Below are positions 14,365-21,447 of a stretch of DNA of 38,354 bases, piece after piece. The notes beneath the pieces were generated by a model. The model saw nothing but the letters and a program-made list of their open reading frames with translations. It was not told where the DNA came from and did no database searches. The DNA is from a virus. The stretch is taken from positions 1 to 38,354 of IMG/VR virus record IMGVR_UViG_3300010354_000223; one strand, written 5' to 3'. How positions within the stretch are numbered: position 1 is the stretch's first letter; each line of letters starts with the position of its first letter. Both the position numbers and the translations under genes were made by a program.

Positions 14365-14745
14365 TTGAAATCTCTAAAAATAGCAGGAAAAGATTTCATT
14401 TTCTCTCAATACATGTCTTGTGTTGAGCAAGAAGACATTGACCAATTCAATGAACAATTTTCAGCAAAAGATCTCATTGCAGCGTGCGGAGTTGACCCAC
14501 AAGACAACACTTTGATAATCGTTTCTTTTTTAGGAGATGTAGGTTTTGTAAAACCTAACGGCAAATTGATACCGTCATATGCAACAGTCATGTTATTTGG
14601 GCGTGCCGTTAAGATTATTTTCGACTCTAAGCTAGAGGTTGTCGTAGAATCAAAAGTCATAACATCTATTGCAACTCATCAAGAGCTAGGATCTCAAGTC
14701 TATATTAACGATAATTACTTGTGCGATATAGCGTCTCACGGGTAA
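14365..14745 (+). CDS. Hypothetical protein (126 aa)
   Basis: A TTG start at 14365, with GAGG at 14355-14358 about 6 nt upstream. The protein has an N-terminal helix region and then strands (T-L-I-I-V-S-F-L-G-D-V-G-F-V, A-T-V-M-L-F-G-R-A-V-K-I-I-F). No family recognised. The next gene starts 2 nt after its stop. Confidence 0.68.
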   Translation: MKSLKIAGKDFIFSQYMSCVEQEDIDQFNEQFSAKDLIAACGVDPQDNTLIIVSFLGDVGFVKPNGKLIPSYATVMLFGRAVKIIFDSKLEVVVESKVITSIATHQELGSQVYINDNYLCDIASHG

Positions 14746-14747
14746 AA

Positions 14748-14981
14748 ATGAAACTAAAGGTTAAAGATCTAAGAAAGATCATAAGAGAAGAAGTTGAAAG
14801 AATGGTCAGAAGATCCGCAGGATTTGTGGGATCTCTTGGCATAAGCAGTAGAAATAGAGGAAGTGTTGAATTTCCTCCTCAAGGTCTCGGCGACGAAGAA
14901 AAAGAAGAAGAAATAAATGGGAAAGAACAACAAGAGAATCAATTCGAACACAGAAACAGACAACAATTCAAGACAGGATAA
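14748..14981 (+). CDS. Small protein with capsid-targeting-like N-terminus
   Basis: 77 aa from ATG 14748: M-K-L-K-V-K-D-L-R-K-I-I-R-E-E-V-E-R, the same N-terminal helix ending I-R-E as at 2780 and 15733. Beyond residue 30 the sequence is low-complexity (Gly/Arg, then Glu/Lys/Gln-rich) and probably disordered. Its last 65 nt overlap the IF-1 gene in another frame. Likely role: a short internal virion protein; inference only. Confidence 0.66.
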   Translation: MKLKVKDLRKIIREEVERMVRRSAGFVGSLGISSRNRGSVEFPPQGLGDEEKEEEINGKEQQENQFEHRNRQQFKTG

Positions 14982-15180
14982 AATAGAGCTTAACGGAGTT
15001 GTAACTGACGCTCTTCCTGGGACTTGGTTTAAGGTTAAGGTTGAAGGTGGTCAAGAAGTTCTTTGTACCTTATCAGGAAAACTCAGACAAAACCATATTC
15101 ACATTCTACCAGCTGATAACGTCGTAATAGAAATTAGCCCTTATGACGTAACAAGAGGTAGAATAATGTGGAGGAAGTGA
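14917..15180 (+). CDS. infA: Translation initiation factor IF-1 homologue
   Basis: 87 aa. After about 22 extra residues the sequence follows IF-1 closely: I-E-L-N-G-V-V-T-D-A-L-P-G-T-W-F-K-V, then S-G-K-L-R-Q-N-H-I-H-I-L, D-N-V-V-I-E-I-S-P-Y-D and R-G-R-I-M-W-R. These are the OB-fold strands and the S-G-K-x-R-x-N, S/T-P-Y-D and G-R-I motifs of bacterial IF-1, which binds the ribosomal A site during initiation. The host protein is about 72 aa; the N-terminal extension here is polar. Unusual cargo for a phage. Confidence 0.92.
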   Translation: MGKNNKRINSNTETDNNSRQDKIELNGVVTDALPGTWFKVKVEGGQEVLCTLSGKLRQNHIHILPADNVVIEISPYDVTRGRIMWRK

Positions 15181-15181
15181 A

Positions 15182-15379
15182 ATGACCGAATGGTGTTTGC
15201 AGCATCCTTATTTAACTTTTTTTATTGCAGTAAGTCTCATCTCTAATCTAAGCACGATTTTTCTGAAGATGATAGAGATCTTTGTCAAACCAAATCCTAC
15301 AACGATCAACATGTCTGTTGATCCCAACAAGCTTTTGAGGATTGACAGCGCTAGAGATGATGACAATATAGTTCATTGA
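15182..15379 (+). CDS. Small membrane protein (65 aa)
   Basis: One hydrophobic segment at about residues 8-30 (L-T-F-F-I-A-V-S-L-I-S-N-L-S-T-I-F-L) is followed by a polar tail. A single-pass inner-membrane protein is likely. It starts 1 nt after the IF-1 stop. Function unknown. Confidence 0.65.
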   Translation: MTEWCLQHPYLTFFIAVSLISNLSTIFLKMIEIFVKPNPTTINMSVDPNKLLRIDSARDDDNIVH

Positions 15380-15394
15380 CTTATACTTAATTCC

Positions 15395-15712
15395 ATGAAT
15401 TTAACCATAGGGCAATTACGCGGAATAATCAGAGAAGTTCTATTGGAGGTTGGTGGCGCATCTCCTACCCCTCCAAGACCGAACGTGCGAAATGCCATGG
15501 AGCCAAGCATGGCAGACAGGGAGCAACTGGGAAAGATCTCAATAAGAGACAAAGATGATCCCGATGCATTAGCGCCGCACTTGCTTGAACCTACAGAAGA
15601 TCCAGAAGATTGCTGGGGACCTGTGCCCCCTGTGGCGCCTAATCCTTACGCCATGCCAGATTTTTATACCAAAGACTACCACGTGATTCCGACTCCTCCT
15701 ATCAAACGCTGA
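15395..15712 (+). CDS. Small Pro-rich protein with capsid-targeting-like N-terminus
   Basis: 105 aa. M-N-L-T-I-G-Q-L-R-G-I-I-R-E-V-L-L-E-V: the shared helix, here ending L-L-E. The rest is Pro/Asp-rich and probably disordered. TATACT at 15382-15387 lies 7 nt before the ATG and ATGACA at 15360 could be the -35. Virion packaging is inferred only from the N-terminus. Confidence 0.66.
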   Translation: MNLTIGQLRGIIREVLLEVGGASPTPPRPNVRNAMEPSMADREQLGKISIRDKDDPDALAPHLLEPTEDPEDCWGPVPPVAPNPYAMPDFYTKDYHVIPTPPIKR

Positions 15713-15732
15713 GGAAGAGAATAATTAAAGAC

Positions 15733-15930
15733 ATGAAGATCACAGTCAAGGAACTCCGTCAGTTAATCAGAGAAGCAGTGGAAGAAGCTATGTCATGTGT
15801 CGACGAAGAAGATAAAGTCGATCAAGACGGCGACGGAGACAACGATTTCGACGATGTCAAGATTGCTCGTATGAAAGCTTCAGGAATGTCACACAAAATT
15901 GCCATGAACAAAGTTCATGGCAATAAATAA
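15733..15930 (+). CDS. Small protein: capsid-targeting-like N-terminus and Asp-rich calcium-loop-like motif
   Basis: 65 aa. M-K-I-T-V-K-E-L-R-Q-L-I-R-E-A begins the protein. D-Q-D-G-D-G-D-N-D-F-D-D follows at about residues 31-42, which resembles the Ca-binding loop of EF-hand or dockerin repeats. The end, A-R-M-K-A-S-G-M-S-H-K-I-A, is a short helix. Its first 14 coding bases are identical to those from ATG 2789. Confidence 0.68.
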   Translation: MKITVKELRQLIREAVEEAMSCVDEEDKVDQDGDGDNDFDDVKIARMKASGMSHKIAMNKVHGNK

Positions 15931-15933
15931 TTC

Positions 15934-16401
15934 TTAGGTTGACAATCGTTTTGCTTCTAAAATTACGAATTCATTGAGGCGAGAAAACATTCGACCCAGC
16001 TCGAGGATGTCAACCTTCTTGAGTCGGGACACTTCGTTGTAGGGAACGTTCTTCTTTCTCAGCTTGACATCTTCCATGCTGAAGACAGGAGAGAGAACAA
16101 CGTGACCATAGATGAGCCTCCTGTCAGGAACTTTTCCTGTGACGGGATCCATCCATCCTCGTGACATGTAAGTAGAACGTCTGTACGGTTTATACTCCGA
16201 CCACACCAGATCTCCGTCACAAGGATTATCCTTGATGATTCTGTAGATCACCATCGCGTTATAGGACATAGTCCTGTGGATGACCAGGTCGCCCACGTTG
16301 AATCCACGTGCCTGCATGGACTCATCCATCCACTTTGGTCGTGGATTGAGATCCTTCATCTTTAGGCCGAGTGGAATAGGCTGTCCGTTGTGGTATGACA
16401 T
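15934..16401 (-). CDS. Hypothetical protein with G-D-L-V-like segment (155 aa)
   Basis: Contains F-N-V-G-D-L-V-I-H at about residues 34-42 and A-M-V-I-Y-R-I-I-K soon after, as in the small-barrel family, but with a longer N-terminus and a C-terminal helical region. It lies 12 nt downstream of tRNA-Thr on the same strand and may be cotranscribed with the tRNAs and thioredoxin. Confidence 0.7.
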   Translation of the reverse strand: MSYHNGQPIPLGLKMKDLNPRPKWMDESMQARGFNVGDLVIHRTMSYNAMVIYRIIKDNPCDGDLVWSEYKPYRRSTYMSRGWMDPVTGKVPDRRLIYGHVVLSPVFSMEDVKLRKKNVPYNEVSRLKKVDILELGRMFSRLNEFVILEAKRLST

Positions 16402-16412
16402 GATTACCTGAG

Positions 16413-16485
16413 AGCCGCTGTCCGGATTCGAACCGGAGACCTACGGTTTACAAAACCGTTGCTCTACCAACTGAGCTAAAGCGGC
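16413..16485 (-). tRNA. tRNA-Thr(UGU)
   Basis: Read on the minus strand it folds into a full cloverleaf. The acceptor GCCGCTT pairs with AGCGGC, with a mismatch at the seventh pair. The D stem is GCTC/GAGC. The anticodon arm is ACGGT, loop TTTGTAA, ACCGT, so the anticodon is TGT. The T arm is TCCGG, TTCGAAT, CCGGA. CCA is not encoded. It reads ACA codons. Confidence 0.92.
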
Positions 16486-16497
16486 AGATTTGAAATC

Positions 16498-16572
16498 TGG
16501 AGCGGGAAACGGGATTCGAACCCGCAACATTCAGTTTGGAAAACTGAGGCTCTACCGTTGAGCTATCCCCGC
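16498..16572 (-). tRNA. tRNA-Gly(UCC)
   Basis: Minus-strand cloverleaf. The acceptor is GCGGGGA/TTCCCGC. The D arm GCTC/GAGC encloses a short loop. The anticodon arm TCAGT, loop TTTCCAA, ACTGA gives anticodon TCC. The T arm has loop TTCGAAT. The 3' CCA is encoded (16498-16500). It lies 12 nt from tRNA-Thr and 10 nt after the thioredoxin stop, so all are probably one transcript. Confidence 0.93.
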
Positions 16573-16582
16573 AGTTTATGTC

Positions 16583-16897
16583 CTACTCGACCAATGCGCG
16601 TAGCTTGTCCTTCGAGGTGAGACCGACCACAGTGCCTGTCTTCTCTCCGGACTTGAAGGCGATCACTGTTGGAACACCCCTCACGCCCATCTTCTGGGCA
16701 GAGATGGGCGCTTCATCAATATCCACCTTGCAAACCTTTACCTTGCCGGAAAGTTCCGTTGCGAGGCTCTCCACGATGGGAGTGAGCATCTTGCAGGGAC
16801 CGCACCACGAGGCGGAAAAATCTACTAGAACAGGAACATCAGAGCCCTTGACGAACTCTTCAAAGTTCTGATCGTTAAGATGGATTAGATTAGACAT
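16583..16897 (-). CDS. trxA: Thioredoxin
   Basis: 104 aa, standard length. The active site is W-C-G-P-C-K at about residues 31-36, preceded by L-V-D-F-S-A-S and followed by the cis-Pro motif G-V-P-T-V-I. It reduces disulphides in the cytoplasm. In phages it can support ribonucleotide reductase or act as a polymerase factor; neither partner is in this window. It is the first gene of a short minus-strand unit with two tRNAs. Confidence 0.95.
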   Translation of the reverse strand: MSNLIHLNDQNFEEFVKGSDVPVLVDFSASWCGPCKMLTPIVESLATELSGKVKVCKVDIDEAPISAQKMGVRGVPTVIAFKSGEKTGTVVGLTSKDKLRALVE

Positions 16898-17048
16898 GAC
16901 TTGATCTTTAAAGCAGAAGATTTAATTCTTCTAGTTAATACTACTCATTAATTCATGCATGGTTAAAAATTATTTACCTTCGCTTCATTAAATTTCGCTT
17001 ATGATGTCGTAAGTTTCGGCCAATTGCATGTCTATATCTTGAAATATT

Positions 17049-17849
17049 TCAGCTATAAGTTTGTGTTACATTAGATTCAACCCAGGCGTATGTTCCTGAA
17101 TAAACACCGTAAGCCGTAGATCCAACAGTCCAATTTGGGCCTATCGTTACAGGCTTTTGGTTTCCTGTAAAAACACCAGAAGCAGTCCAGCTAGAATTGT
17201 TTGATGCAGAATTTCTAGTAGTTGCGTTGCTACCTCCGCTGTAGTTACCCTGCCAAGCACCTCCAATAAACAAGCATCCATCTGCCAGCCAGCTAGAAGT
17301 GTTTTCGTTATCGTAGTGCATGCTGAATCTACCATTCGCACTGACTTCTCTAAATACGCAATTATAAGCTTCTCCGTTCGTCAACCACCTCATAAAAGCA
17401 TTCATGTAGTTATCTGTTCTGCCGTTGTTATTTCTTTCCATGATCAAACCATATAGCTTAGACGAATTGTGGTTAAGACCAAAGCAGTGGAAATCTCTAT
17501 CGACAGTATTGGTACCTGTAATTTTTACTCTGCCGGGAGAACAAACAATCTGTAAATTTTTATCTCCGTCTGTTACCATAGTGTGCACATTTGTGCTGGT
17601 GTATACACCTGGATAGACAATAATCATACTCCCAGAGGACGCAGCAGACACAGCACCCTGTATGGTCAGCTTTGGTGCAGCTTCTGACGTTCCTGCGTTG
17701 GAATCACTTCCCGTTTTTTTTACGTATATTTTGGTTCCGCTAAAACTATTAATTAACGTAGTATAAGCTGTAGGAAAGTCTGGGCTTGATGTTGGCCCAA
17801 TCGAAGTTTTCGAATTTATGATTATAGGGGATTTAATGGTTACAGACAT
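17049..17849 (-). CDS. Beta-helix tail-spike-like protein
   Basis: 266 aa. After an N-terminal 40 residues comes I-Y-V-K-K-T-G-S-D-S-N-A-G-T-S-E-A-A-P-K-L-T-I-Q-G-A, then I-I-V-Y-P-G-V-Y. This is the usual start of right-handed parallel beta-helix (DUF1565/pectate-lyase-like) domains. The C-terminal half is rich in Ser, Asn, Gly and Thr. Such proteins are common phage tail spikes or fibres that bind or cut surface polysaccharide. No signal peptide is present. No catalytic residues could be assigned. Confidence 0.75.
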   Translation of the reverse strand: MSVTIKSPIIINSKTSIGPTSSPDFPTAYTTLINSFSGTKIYVKKTGSDSNAGTSEAAPKLTIQGAVSAASSGSMIIVYPGVYTSTNVHTMVTDGDKNLQIVCSPGRVKITGTNTVDRDFHCFGLNHNSSKLYGLIMERNNNGRTDNYMNAFMRWLTNGEAYNCVFREVSANGRFSMHYDNENTSSWLADGCLFIGGAWQGNYSGGSNATTRNSASNNSSWTASGVFTGNQKPVTIGPNWTVGSTAYGVYSGTYAWVESNVTQTYS

Positions 17850-17947
17850 TTGTCAACTCTAGTTAAATATACTGCAGTGTTGATGCCTCAATTAATTACA
17901 TTTAGCAGTCAAATATTGATTCTATAAATAAAAAGAATAGTTAAAAC

Positions 17948-18205
17948 ATGCAAAACGAAGAAGGTCTTGTGAGAGAATTCGTTGTTGAGGCGCTCAAGAG
18001 TCGTAAGGTGAGTGCATCGGAGACCTATATGAAGAAAGAAGTAGTACGCGAGAAGCTCCAAGCCCTCGTTCAAGAGGCTGTTGCTTCAGGTGAAATTCAG
18101 AATCAAAAAGAGCTAGATGACTGGTGGAAGACCGTTGAGATGTCCACAAAGGCTCTTAGGATGGTGCCATTAATGGCGTGGCAATCTACTAAAAAGAATA
18201 CTTGA
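17948..18205 (+). CDS. Small helical protein with possible capsid-targeting-like N-terminus
   Basis: 85 aa, helical and charged. The start M-Q-N-E-E-G-L-V-R-E-F-V-V-E-A-L is a weaker version of the shared N-terminal helix (V-V-E in place of L-x-E). The middle has K-L-Q-A-L-V-Q-E-A-V. No domain recognised. Confidence 0.65.
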   Translation: MQNEEGLVREFVVEALKSRKVSASETYMKKEVVREKLQALVQEAVASGEIQNQKELDDWWKTVEMSTKALRMVPLMAWQSTKKNT

Positions 18206-18264
18206 AACATACTACGTAAATTGTTGTAAGTTTTTCGTAAGCCCCCAACGGGAGAAGGAAGAAC

Positions 18265-18462
18265 ATGTCAGAATCTCAAGAGCAGCAACAGGTAGATGTC
18301 AACAGAATCGGATGCAGAATTGTTGACGTGCATTCTTGTCTCCAAAGAGCATTTGAAGAATTCGCTGAAAGAGGAGATAATACGCTCGAGGGACTTGCAA
18401 AAAAGATTCAAGATTCTTTAAGTGAAATGCCAGTTTTCTTAATGGGAGAACAACAGCAATGA
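18265..18462 (+). CDS. Hypothetical helical protein (65 aa)
   Basis: GGGAGAAGGAAG just upstream of ATG 18265 is a clear ribosome site. The protein is helical with two Cys and Gln-rich ends. A strong intrinsic terminator begins 5 nt after its stop, so it ends a transcription unit. Function unknown. Confidence 0.68.
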   Translation: MSESQEQQQVDVNRIGCRIVDVHSCLQRAFEEFAERGDNTLEGLAKKIQDSLSEMPVFLMGEQQQ

Positions 18463-18466
18463 AAGA

Positions 18467-18492
18467 AAAAGGTCGCTTTTAGCGACCTTTTC
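18467..18492 (+). terminator. Rho-independent terminator
   Basis: AAAAGGTCGC at 18467-18476, loop TTTTA, then GCGACCTTTT at 18482-18491, ending in a T run. The hairpin is near symmetric and may work in both directions. Confidence 0.88.
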
Positions 18493-18506
18493 TCATACTT
18501 ACCACT

Positions 18507-18878
18507 ATGAGACAGATTACTTTTTTGTTTGCTCTTATGGCTGCATGTAGTTCTGTACCAAAAGACTACGATGACGACTACGATTCTAGTCAACAAGAAT
18601 TTAACTCAAATCCTCCTCCACCTAAATTTGTCTGCGACTATCCTTTAGCAATTTGTGATAGACCCAAATGTGTGAATCTTCAATGGGACAACAACAATTG
18701 CGGCGTTTGCGGAAATGAATGTGAACGAGGCGCGGGTGAGGTCTGTTTTGACTTTCAATGTAGGCCACTTGAAAATTTTGGATTTGACAGCAATGTTGTC
18801 AAGAGAGGTCCCGTAGAGTACGTCCCCAGAAGGGACCTTCCCAGGCCTACACCTACTACCTCGGAAGACGAAAAATGA
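18507..18878 (+). CDS. Cys-rich lipoprotein with myxobacterial-type motif
   Basis: 123 aa. The signal sequence M-R-Q-I-T-F-L-F-A-L-M-A-A-C has a lipobox-like M-A-A-C (Cys14). The body carries eight further Cys in a C-x7-C-x4-C...N-C-G-V-C-G-N-E-C...V-C-x4-C layout. I know this pattern from Cys-rich lipoproteins of myxobacteria and relatives (N-N-C-G-x-C-G-N-x-C). The tail is Pro/Arg/Asp-rich. It should be anchored in the host envelope. This is probably a gene taken from the host lineage. Confidence 0.75.
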   Translation: MRQITFLFALMAACSSVPKDYDDDYDSSQQEFNSNPPPPKFVCDYPLAICDRPKCVNLQWDNNNCGVCGNECERGAGEVCFDFQCRPLENFGFDSNVVKRGPVEYVPRRDLPRPTPTTSEDEK

Positions 18879-19138
18879 TGAAAAGCGCTGCGATGCTATG
18901 GGAGATTATCATGAAGGCATGGAGGTATTTAATTCAAACCTTTGGATGTTTGTTTTTTAAAACTCGTCTAGCAGAACTCAATGCTGAGATCGCTTTTATG
19001 AAGAAGTACATTGAGAACTCCGAAAAAGGTGGTCCAACTTTCGCTGCAAATTATTTTAGACAAAGATTGCCTGTAGTCACTGCTGAGAGAGAGTCTCTTG
19101 AGGCACAGATGGAACTGGCTGGTTGTAAGGAGAATTGA
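18875..19138 (+). CDS. Small membrane-associated coiled-coil protein (87 aa)
   Basis: ATG 18875 overlaps the lipoprotein stop (ATGATG). A hydrophobic N-terminal stretch (about 17-29) precedes a helical, Glu/Ala-rich region with coiled-coil character. It lies between a lipoprotein and a PAP2 enzyme, suggesting an envelope role. Function unknown. Confidence 0.62.
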   Translation: MMKSAAMLWEIIMKAWRYLIQTFGCLFFKTRLAELNAEIAFMKKYIENSEKGGPTFAANYFRQRLPVVTAERESLEAQMELAGCKEN

Positions 19139-19139
19139 T

Positions 19140-19739
19140 ATGAATTGGGAAATTCTTACTAAGTGGTATACGCTTTTGCCTGCAGCTCTTTCTGTAGGAC
19201 CTGTTTTCTCCGTCTTGGGAATTGACAGCTTTGTTCATAACGTGATTCTCAAGAGCGGTGGAGGAAAAAGCTTAATAGAAAAGAATGATGTGACACGGAC
19301 GCTTGATGCAGTCGTGGTCGGGTCTCCCTTTTGGATAGCAATTTCTTCGATATTTCTGCAACCTTTCTGGGGCGGAGTTTTTCCTGTGAAGTATGTTACA
19401 CTTTTGCTCGCAGGCGGGTTGCTCAAACTAGCATATGGTCGTTCTTACATCCACGAAAGCGCAATAGAAGACTCTTCTGCGTGGTGGGATCCTATCTGGC
19501 GCAGAAAACCTGACAGCTTTTGGGACGAACTTGGAAGAATGTTCACGAAATTTTCTTATCCTTCTGCACACACGTTAGCCGTTGCAGGAGCTGTTCTTTT
19601 TGGTATTCACAGCCCAGCTGCATGGATCTTGCTTGGAGTCGTTGCAGTCTGGCTTGTTCTGTCGCATCATCATTGGTTGAGCGATGTTTTGTCTGCGGGA
19701 GCACTTATCGCTGCATTCTTGGACATATTCGGGCGCTAA
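19140..19739 (+). CDS. PAP2-family membrane phosphatase
   Basis: 199 aa from ATG 19140, with AAGGAGAA upstream. Several membrane segments are visible. The PAP2 motifs are K-L-A-Y-G-R-S (motif 1-like), Y-P-S-A-H-T (P-S-G-H motif with Ala for Gly) and S-H-H-H-W-L-S-D-V (the S-R-x5-H-x3-D motif). The family removes phosphate from lipid phosphates such as phosphatidate or undecaprenyl diphosphate. A phage copy could alter the host membrane or cell-wall precursor pool. Confidence 0.8.
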   Translation: MNWEILTKWYTLLPAALSVGPVFSVLGIDSFVHNVILKSGGGKSLIEKNDVTRTLDAVVVGSPFWIAISSIFLQPFWGGVFPVKYVTLLLAGGLLKLAYGRSYIHESAIEDSSAWWDPIWRRKPDSFWDELGRMFTKFSYPSAHTLAVAGAVLFGIHSPAAWILLGVVAVWLVLSHHHWLSDVLSAGALIAAFLDIFGR

Positions 19740-19740
19740 A

Positions 19741-19770
19741 TTGAAATTTTGGTCACGAATGAGTTATAAC
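19741..19770 (+). promoter_or_regulatory. Promoter, leaderless type, for gene at 19778
   Basis: TTGAAA at 19741-19746, 18 nt, TATAAC at 19765-19770, 7 nt to ATG 19778. There is no ribosome site between the -10 box and the start. Confidence 0.6.
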
Positions 19771-19777
19771 ATGTCTC

Positions 19778-20017
19778 ATGGGACGACTTGAAGTACAAGA
19801 GCTTCTCGATAATCTAAAAAAGATTAGAAAAGACATCGATGATATCGATCAAAAAGATCGTGTCATCTTTGTAAATTTTTCCAGAGCTGATCTATTAGAA
19901 CGACTAGAGGCTGTTCTACTAGACCCTACATTTCCTTCGAGAGAAGAAGAATCTCATACTATCAAGAAAATTCTTAGTATGTCTTCGACGGGGAAAATTG
20001 TATTGAGGGAAAAATGA
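19778..20017 (+). CDS. Hypothetical helical protein (79 aa)
   Basis: A charged helical protein with I-D-D-I-D and a C-terminal G-K-I-V-L-R-E. No domain recognised. The promoter just upstream suggests a leaderless message. It overlaps the next gene by 4 nt. Confidence 0.65.
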   Translation: MGRLEVQELLDNLKKIRKDIDDIDQKDRVIFVNFSRADLLERLEAVLLDPTFPSREEESHTIKKILSMSSTGKIVLREK

Positions 20018-20496
20018 ACAGTGCATTTGCAAGAAGCATGGCAGAAATTTCTCTGTGCATAGTTCAAAAAATCAAAGAAAACGAAGAAAAACAAACCAGC
20101 AAGGGACTTCTTTCTCTGCTTTTAACTCTCTGCAGGAACATGGAGGACGTTGCTGTTCGAAATGCTTCATGTGCTGCACAGTTACGGGCAAATCAGCTAG
20201 GTCTAGGAGATTTGAGAAAATACCACTGGGACGATGGCGGCAGATTTCCTGGTGGTAGAAAAGAATCTGGGCTTCATTGGGAGCATTGGAAGCCTGCAGT
20301 AGACATGAGAACAGAAATTCTACTTCTTGAAAATCCTAATGTAGAGAGAATAGAAGCTATCCTTAAGAGTGCCAGGGTGTGTTGGGTATTGCTCGAAGAG
20401 AACGACGCTCTCAATAAGAATGGTCACAAGATGAGGAGAAAAGATCCTGAAATCTGCTACAAAGAGGCAAACATCGACCTTTACTACGACTGGTAG
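20014..20496 (+). CDS. Hypothetical protein (160 aa)
   Basis: 160 aa, helical at first (S-L-C-I-V-Q-K-I-K), with a Gly-rich central part (D-D-G-G-R-F-P-G-G-R) and a helical C-terminus. It has six Cys and many Trp/Tyr. No family recognised. It ends just before a strong terminator and forms a two-gene unit with 19778. Confidence 0.66.
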   Translation: MNSAFARSMAEISLCIVQKIKENEEKQTSKGLLSLLLTLCRNMEDVAVRNASCAAQLRANQLGLGDLRKYHWDDGGRFPGGRKESGLHWEHWKPAVDMRTEILLLENPNVERIEAILKSARVCWVLLEENDALNKNGHKMRRKDPEICYKEANIDLYYDW

Positions 20497-20524
20497 ACTG
20501 CTTTAGATGGTAGGTAAACTTAAC

Positions 20525-20555
20525 AAGAACAAGACCTTACGGGTCTTGTTCTTTT
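20525..20555 (+). terminator. Rho-independent terminator
   Basis: AAGAACAAGACC at 20525-20536, loop TTACG, GGTCTTGTTCTT at 20542-20553, then further T. The 12-bp stem is perfect. Confidence 0.9.
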
Positions 20556-20574
20556 ACATTTTCATTACTATAAT
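20546..20574 (+). promoter_or_regulatory. Promoter for the tail-collar gene
   Basis: TTGTTC at 20546-20551, 17 nt, TATAAT at 20569-20574, 12 nt to ATG 20587. The -35 box lies within the 3' arm of the preceding terminator. Confidence 0.55.
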
Positions 20575-20586
20575 CAGACTGTAAGC

Positions 20587-21258
20587 ATGTCTGTTTTTCT
20601 AGAATGGATTTTGGAAATTGTCAGAATCCTGACAGGATCAATATCCCTGCCTTCTTCACAGAAAAACAGCTTATCTGCAAAAGAAAACATCAATATAAAC
20701 CTCAATCTAAATTATCCACCAGGCTTCCATCGCGAAAAAAAAGAAAAAGACATAGTTGGTACAATAAAGATTTTTGCAGGATCTCATCCTCCCGTTGGCT
20801 GGTTGCCTTGTGACGGAAGAACCGTAAAGATAAGAGAATACCCCGATCTTTACACAGTCGTCGGGAATACGTTTGGGGGAAATGGCAAAACAACTTTCGC
20901 AATACCGGATCTCAGAGGTCGAGTCGTAGTGGGAGCAGGCAAGGGTGAGAATTTAACCCCTAGGGATCTCGGTCAGTCATTTGGAGCTGAAACTGTAACA
21001 ATAGATCTTGATCATATGCCGCTGAAGACTTCAGACAACTTTGGAACGCATGAAAAAAGACCAAAAGAAGATCTTTCTTCAGTCGACAGTAGATTTCAAG
21101 ATAACAGATTTGTCATGTCATCTATGAAGGGAAGGACTGCAACAAATGTTGAAGAAAAGCCACTAGAAAATATTCAGCCTTCGCTAGGTTTAAATTACAT
21201 CATATGCTGCGTTGGAATTCACCCAGAAGACTTGAAAGTTTGTGAAGAATTTACTTGA
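20587..21258 (+). CDS. Phage tail collar domain protein
   Basis: 223 aa. Residues 1-55 are unique (hydrophobic helix, then Asn-rich). From about 57 the tail-collar domain reads G-T-I-K-I-F-A-G, P-V-G-W-L-P-C-D-G-R, F-A-I-P-D-L-R-G-R-V-V-V-G-A-G and the ending I-Q-P-S-L-G-L-N-Y-I-I-C. This domain occurs in tail-fibre and collar proteins and in microcystin-dependent-like proteins. A receptor-binding role is likely. A smaller second copy lies at 23363. Confidence 0.88.
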   Translation: MSVFLEWILEIVRILTGSISLPSSQKNSLSAKENININLNLNYPPGFHREKKEKDIVGTIKIFAGSHPPVGWLPCDGRTVKIREYPDLYTVVGNTFGGNGKTTFAIPDLRGRVVVGAGKGENLTPRDLGQSFGAETVTIDLDHMPLKTSDNFGTHEKRPKEDLSSVDSRFQDNRFVMSSMKGRTATNVEEKPLENIQPSLGLNYIICCVGIHPEDLKVCEEFT

Positions 21259-21276
21259 ACTTTCTATTTATAATTC

Positions 21277-21447
21277 ATGTACGATCTTGGCAAATGTCTT
21301 GAAAAAGGGATTCTTGTTGAAATACACAATCAGAATTTAACGGGATTAATTCTTGACAGAGACCCAGTTCATTTGCACTTGTGGAATGTGTTAATAGACG
21401 GTGTGGTTCATTGCTTCCATTCCTCAAAACTCAGGCGGATTCAATGA
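21277..21447 (+). CDS. SH3/KOW-like family protein (56 aa)
   Basis: ATG 21277 to TGA 21445-21447: K-G-I-L-V-E-I-H, L-T-G-L-I-L-D-R and L-W-N-V-L-I-D-G-V-V-H, ending L-R-R-I-Q. This is the family strand order without the Gly-Asp. TATTTA at 21265-21270 is 6 nt before the ATG. The stop overlaps the next ATG by 4 nt. Confidence 0.6.
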   Translation: MYDLGKCLEKGILVEIHNQNLTGLILDRDPVHLHLWNVLIDGVVHCFHSSKLRRIQ

